Source of the DNA: Nageia nagi | Lineage: Eukaryota; Pinophyta | DNA length: 64,000 nucleotides | Reading direction: 5' to 3' | NCBI GenBank assembly: GCA_050084985.1 | Contig: JBITNC010000001.1 | Coordinates: 122,388,001-122,452,000, forward strand | Part shown: one piece after another, positions 56,761 through 64,000 of the stretch | Layout of the letters: each line of letters begins with the position of its first letter | How positions within the stretch are numbered: position 1 is the stretch's first letter | Position numbers and translations under genes: made by a program | Notes under the pieces: generated by a model | Told to the model about the DNA's origin: nothing | Databases searched by the model: none | The model's input: only the letters and a program-made list of their open reading frames with translations

Positions 56761-58740
56761 TCTAAAATATTTTGGAGTGGTAAAGATTAATAAATGAATC
56801 TAAAATTAGTTCAATAATATTTCTTTACAAGGAATCAATTTACTCCCCTTGACATAACAAAAGTATATGTACTTAGTTCTGTTAAAGCTCAAGCCCACCC
56901 TTGATAATCTTTTACAAGAAATTATAAAATATACATGAAATGGTACCTTAATCTTAAAAAGTGATATAAGTTCAATAATAAAATAGTACCATTTATCTTC
57001 TCATTACTTACTTTTCACATTACTCCCTCAAAAAACAATAATACAAAATAAGCATCATACATAAGTGGAAATAATATTGAAACTTATACACTAGGAGAAA
57101 AGATGAAGAGAAGGCACCTAGAGAGAGAGAACTTCCTTTTGTATGAATCCCAAAGCAAAGAATAGAGGGAGAGATGATATATCTTCATAAAACCAAAAGT
57201 ATTTATAGGTACATTTTGTATAGTCCCTCCAAAACTTATTTAATTTGTTTGGTAGGTGGAGGTCCTCTACTTTTTTCTTTGTGGGGGATGTTAATTAATT
57301 ATATATGTGGTTGACATATCCTCTCAAAAACAACTTTAGTCACCTTGTACTACATCACAATTTTTTTTTAATAATTTCTTATATGAAGATAAATTAACAA
57401 AGCAAGAAAATTAATTTTATTTACATCTTAGTTTTTTTAAATTCTCTTAGTGAAAAATTTGAATTTAAATATTTGGAATATTCCTTCCCTCATCAAGCAA
57501 ATTTCAATATGTATATTTTTTTTAAACTCATTTTTACCTAGGATGATTCTTTGTCTTGCAGGGTGATTTGTTAGTGCATACACATACATTATTGAAATTG
57601 AAACTAGTGCTTGATAATAATGATATGCATCTACATGATCTACAAAATTCCTTGTGGCTATCAGTAATTTAATGCCAATCATTTTCGTCACTCTTACTAA
57701 TCCATTTTCTACAACCAACTCATTTATGGTTCCTTGAGGTCTATATCTTAATAGCCACATTGATCAACCTTTTACCTATGTCACAATAACCTCAAAGCTA
57801 GCACAAAATTGAAACAAATAGTACATAAAATTATCAATTCACAATTTCATTCAAATCCCCCAGTATCATCAAGGTTTCCATAAGGGTGTTTGGGTGGATT
57901 GTTATAGTATGTTCTACTACATTTAATGTTTTTTATTATATTTTATGAATGGATTGAGGTTAAATTTTATTTTCATTCCATTTATTTAAATAAATTCCAT
58001 ACCATTAAAAGAATATTTGGTAGTAGTCTAGTAAATTCTAAATTAGCAATGTTTCTAGTGATTACTAATGATTAGATAATTTTATTTCAATAAACTTTTA
58101 TTATTGTTATGATTTTTACATCAATTAGTATTTAAGAAGGAGGGTTACAACCCAAGACTTAGTAGAACATTTCATTTACCCTAGATGGTATACTGAAAAT
58201 AAGGTTATAACTAAATAATCTCATATATTTATGGATACTTTGTTCACTATAGAATACAATGAGTTTTATGTCATTTCCTTTTTGTATTTTTTCCACATAT
58301 TTTGCTCCTTGCATTGCCTCAAATTTTACAGCTAAATGACATGTCAACAGTTGCAATAAAAATTATGTCACTCCTTGAGTCATTATTACAATACTTATTG
58401 AGTCATAAAAATGTCATTCAATGATAAAATTTGAGTCATTAATTACATCATTTTAGTATCAAAAATGGTTTCATTAAGCGTTAAACATAGCATCACACAT
58501 TATGATATATGATAGACTTTGCATCAATCATAGAGGCATTCAACATCAAAATTTGAAATGTATGTACAATCATATTTACATTACAAACAATGTCATTGAT
58601 ATCCAATATTTGGAAGAATTTTCTTGAATAATTATGTGTGTATATTGCATCACATATTATGTAAATATTTACATTATTCATAGCATCAGATTACATTAGG
58701 AAAAGAGTTAAGGATTATGTCAAAATGGAAATGTTAATGT
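56761..58740 (+). other. No recognised gene
   Basis: AT-rich DNA. A minus-strand open frame of 107 codons at 57437-57760 (YRPQGTINELVVENGLV, ALTNHPARQRIILG) has a fairly protein-like composition, but I recognise no family and see no supporting context. A GA-rich run lies at 57119-57130. Confidence 0.4.
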
Positions 58741-58861
58741 AAGAAATTTGATTTCTCAAATTTATTAATTATTAATAATAATTAAATATTTATTTAATTA
58801 TTAATTTTATTTAAAATAGTTTAATTTAATTATTAATTAAAATTTTAATTTAACTAATACT
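58741..58861 (+). repeat. AT-rich low-complexity palindromic stretch
   Basis: Repeated TTAATTATTAATAATAATTAA-type words can pair with themselves. It borders the first PPR C-terminal fragment. Confidence 0.6.
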
Positions 58862-59175
58862 AGTATGAATCATTATGCATGCATTGTTGACCTTCTTATC
58901 TAAGTATCTTAAGGAAGGGTGCATCCTCTACATGTTTCCTTTTGGTTGCTACTCATATCATGATCTATCATAGCTTAGGTGGTGAAAAAAAATGCAAAGA
59001 TTGACATCACCCTATAGTTATATGTGTTCATGAGTCTTCTTATTGCTTGTAGATCATATAAGAATGTAGGGAATTTATGTAAACAATCCTTTTTTTTAGC
59101 CCAAATATGATCCATCTTATGTTATTCATTTAAATATTTATGCTAGAGTGGGTGGCTGGGATGATGTTTAAAGAG
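58862..59175 (+). pseudogene. PPR C-terminal fragment, copy 1
   Basis: The text MNHYACIVDLL matches the HYACMVDLLGRAG segment of plant PLS-class PPR proteins. After a divergent stretch come SLLIACRSYKNVGN and a YVIHLNIYAR-like end near 59120-59150, with GWxDV near 59155. These are the last repeats and the start of the E motif. An insertion-like stretch (about 58905-59020) separates the two halves. Many stops. Confidence 0.7.
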
Positions 59176-59189
59176 TAAGGATAATGATG

Positions 59190-59900
59190 AAAACACAAGG
59201 CATATAATCTATTTGACAAGGTGTATGATCCAGATATAGTTTCATGAAATGCAATGATTTAAGGATAGGCAATTCATGATTACAATAAGGATTTCATTAA
59301 ACTCTTTATCTAATGAAGCCCTTGGGAAATAACCCTAACAATATAACCTTTGTCTGTGTCTACTTGCATGTTGCCATTCATGTCTACTAGATAAGGGCTA
59401 TAAATACTTTAATAGCATGAGAAAATCTATTGCATTATTCTTGGGATGAATCATTATACATGCATTGTTGACCTTCTTTGTTGTTTAGGATATCTTGAGG
59501 AAGCTTTGAACTTCATTTTTAATATGCCCATAAAACCTGAATTATGTGTATGGATGTGTCTTCTTAGTGCTTGTACATCACATAAGAATGTAGGAATAAG
59601 GGAATTTATGGTAATAATCCTTTTTATGTTGGAGCTTAAAGATGCTCCATCTTATGTTCTTCATTAAAATATTTAATGTTGAAGTGGGAATATGAGATGA
59701 TGTTCAAAGAGTAAGGAATTTGATTAAATATAAATGAATCAATAATAAACTTGGATATAGTTCAATTGAAGTTGACAAAAGGGTACATGCTTTTCTTGTA
59801 GGAGGTAGATAACACCCATAAACATAGGAGATCTATGGAAAATTGGATAACTTTTCAAGTGAGATGAAATTGAGTTATACCCCCAAAATTTTATACTTTA
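59190..59900 (+). pseudogene. PPR C-terminal fragment, copy 2, with E motif
   Basis: Text in order: NLFDKVYDPDIVS, stop, NAMI (59195-59260), NPNNITFVCV (59330), GYKYFNSM (59390), then an open frame from 59446 with MNHYTCIVDLLCCLGYLEEA, LNFIFNMPIKPELCVWMCLL, SACTSHKNVG and DAPSYVLH. After the stop the E/E+ region follows in mixed frames: WDDVQRVRNLIK, YSSIEVDKRVHAFLVGG near 59790 and EIYGKLDNFSSEMK near 59830. These are diagnostic of E/DYW-type PPR proteins, which act in organelle RNA editing and processing. No DYW domain follows. Confidence 0.85.
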
Positions 59901-59929
59901 TGTGCTTCTATTGAAACATTTATGCTATG

Positions 59930-60290
59930 TTTGGTATATGGAATCAAGTTTAAAGCATACAAAAAAATTTGAAAGATAGAGGCATATGAAAACTATGGAA
60001 TGCAGTTGGATTATGGTTAATCAATATGTTCATACTTCATTTGTGGGAGATAAATCACATGATTTATTTTACCAAAGTATTTGACTACTATGATTCTATA
60101 TTTGTGTTTTAAGAATATAAGGACACACTTGATCTCTTTGATCTAATGAAGTATTGGGAACAAATTCTAATAACATAACCTTTGTTTGTGTTCTACTTGT
60201 ATATAGCCATGTAGGTCTACTGGATGAGGGATGTAAATACTTTAATAGCATGAGCTGACTCTTATTGCATTATCCTGAGATGAATTTTTA
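59930..60290 (+). pseudogene. PPR C-terminal fragment, copy 3
   Basis: A second E-motif trace (FKAYKK, MECSWIMVNQYVH, VGDKSH near 59950-60060) is followed by another repeat start (HTLDLFDLMK near 60125, NITFVCVLLVYSHVGLLDEG, CKYFNSMS near 60170-60260). It does not continue into HYxxIVDLL, so copy 3 is a partial unit between copies 2 and 4. Confidence 0.7.
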
Positions 60291-60879
60291 TTTGAAACAT
60301 TGCATCATCCAAACACAAATTCATAGAATGTAATGATTAGTGGAAATTTAATTCATGGATATAACAAGGATGCACTTAAAATCTTTGATATGATGAAGCA
60401 CTTGTGAACTAACCCTAGAACATAACCTTCATATGTATTTTACTTACATGCAACATTTAGGTCTAGTGGATGAGGGATGTAAATACTTTAATAGCATGAG
60501 TGAATATTATGGCATTATTCCTAGGATGAATCATTATAGATGCATTGTTGACCTCCTTGGCCATGCATGCTATCTTGAGGAAGCTTTGAACTTCATTACC
60601 AAGATACCCATAAAACTTGAATTTTATGCATGAATGTGTCTTCTTGGTGCTTGTAGATCACATAAGAATATAGGAAAAGTGGAATTTATGAAAATAATAA
60701 TTTTTTTTTATCCTTTTTTTTAATTTTATCTTAAATATTCTCAATCTTATATTTTTTTTTCAAACATTTATGCTGAATAGGCAACTAGAATGATGCTCAA
60801 AGGGTAAGGGAATTGAAAAAGATAAAGGAATCAAGAAGATACTTAGATATAGTTGGATTGGAGTTGAAAAAAGGGTATA

Positions 60880-60922
<43 letters not shown>

Positions 60923-61040
60923 AGGAGATAGATCACACCCATAAATGGATTCTCTAAAAAGGCTCTAGATACTTTTAAGTAGATGCAATTATTAGGTGTA
61001 AAGCCAAACTTTGTATCATTTTACAACTTTGTATCATTTT
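60291..61040 (+). pseudogene. PPR C-terminal fragment, copy 4, split by a (TA)n run
   Basis: The text GNLIHGYNKDALKIFDMMKH (60340-60405) leads into an open frame from 60433 with HLGLVDEGCKYFNSMSEYYG, IIPRMNHYRCIVDLLGHACY, LEEALNFITKIPIKLEF, then a TGA for Trp or Arg and CLLGACRSHKNIG. The E-motif text (VRELKK, YSWIGVEKRV) is cut at 60885 by a (TA)n run and resumes as GDRSHP, then NGFSKKALDTFK, QLLGVKPNFVSF near 60950-61020. This is the best preserved MNHY to CLLGAC segment of the four. Confidence 0.82.
60885..60919 (+). repeat. (TA)n microsatellite inside PPR copy 4
   Basis: About 17 TA units between EKRV and GDRSHP of the E motif. Confidence 0.95.
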
Positions 61041-61389
61041 TATTGATGGGGAAATTTGAGTTAATCTAAAATTGAATTTTATAAGGGACTCAATGAACCT
61101 TTACAAAAAATAGTCCATAAATAAAAATTAGCTCTAGAAGTTTCATTCTTTATCCTACTACTACTACTATGTGGCTGCCCTAACTTAGAATAAGCATAAA
61201 AAAAATCAAAAATAAAATATTGTAAGAGAGACCCCATTACTATGCATATATATCTTTTAATACCCTCCCATCCCTTTAAAATTGGGTGAATTGATACCAC
61301 CCCTTTAACATGATATAGTCTGCAAATTAATCAATGCAAATAAAAAGCAATAAACTCTTCTATTCCTACTAGTTACATAATTTTTTTTA
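61041..61389 (+). other. Spacer, nothing recognised
   Basis: AT-rich DNA between the PPR fragments and the minus-strand unnamed ORF. No coding trace on either strand is convincing. Confidence 0.4.
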
Positions 61390-63420
61390 TCCAAACTTGT
61401 AGAAGTAGGTATAAGTCCATTTGATAATGATCTCCTTAAGTCTTGAGTTCTTGAACATCTCTTCATACTTCTCACTTCTAGGTCTTTATCTTATTCTTGC
61501 CTCTTCTAGCATCTCCTTGTGTAATTTTAGGGTTCTAGCTTTCTTGAACCAATATGATGGTTTTGTATATGTGATATCTGGTGTGTCTAGTTCTGATTCC
61601 TTGCCTATTTTTTCTTGAGGTTGATCTTTAGTGTGTTATATTTAGCTTTTGGTATTATTCTTCCCATATCATTACTCTACTAACTCAAGGGTTCTTAACT
61701 TTGATACCTCCTTTATCTTTTTAATCTTAAACTAGCTAGGGGGACTATGCTCTTCCAAGTCTAGCACTTGGAATATTGGGAACTCTATTGCATTCTTATT
61801 CACAAGTCTTTATTGTGTTTTCTCTTGATTGGGTAACAAGTCATTTAAGTCTCTAAGATCTTATTTTCTTTACTAGATGGGATTTTTGAATCATTTGCTA
61901 ACTGCTAGATATACTATATTATTTAAGGCTTTTTTGCCTAGATACTCTATCACTCTTGTTACTACATTCTCCTTGTGCACTCTTTTTTATTCCCTTCACC
62001 AAGGAGAATTTATCTTCATTATATGCATATAGAAAATTATATGAATAGCCTCCATGGGTTTCACCTTGCTTCATTGATTGCTAGGTTAGGAAGCAATTCC
62101 TCTGCTCTTGGGATCTCGAAGCCTACTAAAATTTCTAGAAACTCATCATTATCTTTTTGGGGTTTAGCTACACTCTCACCTTTTGGTATAAATATATGTC
62201 TAATTCTAATCCAATTGATTCCTTCTTGCTCAAAGGTGCATTATTCAAAATTAGTTTCCTCTTTAGCTACTACTTCATCTTGGATCATCCTAGCTTTTTG
62301 ATTCTAGAGTTGGGTTGAACTTTCTTCAAGGCATATCCTTGATTTATATCTTCTCTTATCCCTTGCATTAAGAAATTATTTTTTTGCATTTATAGGCTTC
62401 ACTCTCCTTCCCTTATTATTTTTTTCTTTGCTTCTTCCACCTTTTGTACCCCATGTGGTACCTATGGTCATAAAGGTGTTAACTGCTTCTATATCCTCCT
62501 GAGATTCACTTTGAATGCTCACTCAAAGATATTTCATTTCAAATAAGACACTTTATTAAGATTATTTCTCTATGCTTTCCAACTCCTTCCTCCTACTTCT
62601 AGTTAGGTAGCAACTAGTCTAGGGGTGTGTCTCTCCTTGTCCCAACTCTAGTTCCTTCCCCTATTCGTATTTATTCTCAATTGCTCTTCTCCCTAGTTCA
62701 TAAATCTACCCCCCTATAATTACCCTTACCCTAGGCATTCTTCTTGGGGTTGAAGCAACAATCCTTATCCACTACCAACTTTATAACCACTCCATGTAGG
62801 GGTAATGGAGCTCTTTCTTATTTTACCTTCTCTATAGAGATAGCAAGTGAATTGGATATGAAGAAGTAAAAATTTACCTTATCTATTTTTGGGAAAATAA
62901 AGTGGTTTATAAGGTATAAATGTGAGGCCAAGAGGACTTTTTATCTCCCCTCCAAAGTGATATATGTTATTAGGATTGAGGCTATGTCATCCCATGGTTT
63001 GGGAATGGATTCCCTCACCACTCCTATTTGATAATTCTCAAGGTACTTTGATTTAATCACCTTCTACAAGAACTTATTCCTCACATTAAACTTATTAATT
63101 TTACCATCACTCCTTATTTTTAGCCCCTCATTTGCAAGAAGATTGCTTCCATAATTGACTTGAGATTAAATAACACTTCTCTCCCTTTCATCGAGCACCT
63201 CCCATTTTCCCATGTCCTAGCTAACTCCATTAATATCTCATCTTCATGCCCCATGCATGCATTTATGAATCTTTCAAGCACTCCTTCATAAAGGATATTC
63301 CATACAAGTAAGTTATTTTTTACTTCATCTAGAGATGAAGGTCCAACTTGGACTAGGTTTCCCCCCATCCTCCTTACTATGTCCACCCTTCTTGATACCT
63401 CTATAGCTCTAAATTGGTCT
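61390..63420 (-). pseudogene. Unnamed protein family, copy B (long)
   Basis: Read from 63420 down. Open frame 63386-63120 gives MGGNLVQVGPSSLDEV, VWNILYEGVLERFINACMGH, WENGRCSMKGREVLFNLKSI and MEAIFLQMRG. After a one-base shift the text stays protein-like: KINKFNVRNKFL, VIKSKYLENYQIGVV, ESIPKPWDDIASILITYITL, LASHLYLINHFIFPKIDKVN, FFISNSLAISIEKVK, KLVVDKDCCFNPKKNA near 62740. Later pieces include HIFIPKGESVAKPQKDNDEF, GFEIPRAEELLPNLAIN (near 62090) and DTPDITYTKPSYWFKKARTL (near 61550). It may be one protein of 600-700 residues with frameshifts. Not recognised; a plant element gag-like or host-derived ORF is possible. The N-terminal third is homologous to copy A at 47641-48090. Confidence 0.6.
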
Positions 63421-64000
63421 TGATATCATTCTTTAGTTTCTAATTTACCATTGAAAACTCCTTAGCATGTTTATATTAGAAATGTTACCTCTCCCTTGTG
63501 ATTTTTCACACTACATTCATTTCAAAGGTGGATTTTTACTTTGAAGTGGCATTCAGTTCACTTCCCAAGATGAGAAAATGAGGACCCAGCAAATTGTATT
63601 AGCATTTAAAAAAATAAAAGGCATCCCTTTACACATACTCCAATTCTTGTAGTATGAAGAATATCCTAAAATAGGGTCCATATTAGTAAAATCTAGTAAA
63701 CAATATAGAAGGATCTGAAGGTACTGATACTCATGATGGTATCTACCTTTACAAGTAGAAAAGGGTTCATTCATGATGAAATCATTTCAGAGCATGCAAT
63801 TCAAGTCATTGTACTCTATCAAAAAGGCTTTGATAGTGATCTTACTTCATCCTCTAAAGGCTTTCATTGGAGCTTTGTTTTGAGTCAGAGAAATAGTACC
63901 TCTATTTCTTACCCAACCTCCACCCTAAGAAGGTATGGAAATTCATGAAGCAATAGTTTAAAATGATTTTGCATTGGATGTTGTGATTGTCACTACCATA
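63421..64000 (+). other. No recognised gene
   Basis: Upstream flank of copy B. Open frames at 63553-63774 (minus) and 63733-63948 (plus) overlap and show no motif. The upstream end of copy B may extend to about 63480 (weak text NGKLETK, QFRAIEVSRRV). Confidence 0.35.

Noticed and set aside
57437-57760. Minus-strand 107-codon open frame as a gene.
   Set aside because: No family motif, no neighbouring signal, and such lengths occur by chance in this much sequence.
1-64000. Reassigned TAA/TAG codons (a genome in which they encode Gln).
   Set aside because: Frameshifts and catalytic losses accompany the stops, and C2 keeps CAA where C1 has TAA. Decay explains all of it.
1-64000. tRNA, rRNA, organelle DNA insertions and CRISPR-like arrays.
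   Set aside because: None seen. The only regular repeats are minisatellites, microsatellites and element repeats without unique spacers.

Overview
This window is plant nuclear DNA made almost entirely of old, decayed transposable elements, with a decayed pentatricopeptide-repeat (PPR) region at its right end. The evidence is plant-type Ty3/gypsy elements of the Tat lineage (two kinds of RNase H domain), Ty1/copia pol with plant-style motifs, a plant mobile domain (PMD) ORF, PPR motifs of the land-plant PLS/E class, AT-rich sequence and (TA)n/(AC)n microsatellites. I see no intact gene, and no tRNA, rRNA or CRISPR. The layered, heavily mutated elements suggest a large, slowly purged genome. 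A gymnosperm would fit, but the sequence does not prove it.

Layout. At 1-10736 is the 3' part of a Tat element (E1): pol, a sense extra ORF with a duplicated unknown domain, an antisense PMD ORF, a polypurine tract and a 3' LTR. E1 appears to sit inside the gag of a Ty1/copia element (C1, 10737-15459). C1 in turn sits inside the protease gene of a minus-strand Tat-like element (15460-17723). At 18012-32450 is a complete but dead Tat-like element (E2): two ~1.96 kb LTRs, gag, protease, an archaeal-type RNase H placed before RT, RT, RNase H, integrase and a ~3.8 kb extra ORF. E2 split a ~45-bp minisatellite whose remaining units lie at 32453-32893.

At 33441-36391 is a second, internally deleted copy of the C1 family (C2). 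At 36761-38690 is a gypsy gag remnant, and at 39980-45375 a gypsy element that has lost its integrase (G3). Then come an ~87-bp tandem repeat and an LTR start at 46138. From 46.7 to 54 kb the DNA is mostly unrecognised, with a foldback at 49535-49699 and one copy (47641-48090) of an unnamed protein family. From 54 to 61 kb lie decayed PPR repeats and tandem PPR C-terminal fragments, broken by a solo copia LTR. At 61390-63420, minus strand, is a longer second copy of the unnamed family.

Two themes link the window. First, coding frames are broken mainly by CAA/CAG to TAA/TAG changes, and catalytic Glu/Asp residues by G-to-A changes, as expected from long-term cytosine methylation and deamination. 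Second, the Tat-like elements carry extra genes and shuffled domains around pol. These are the most promising places for undescribed biology.
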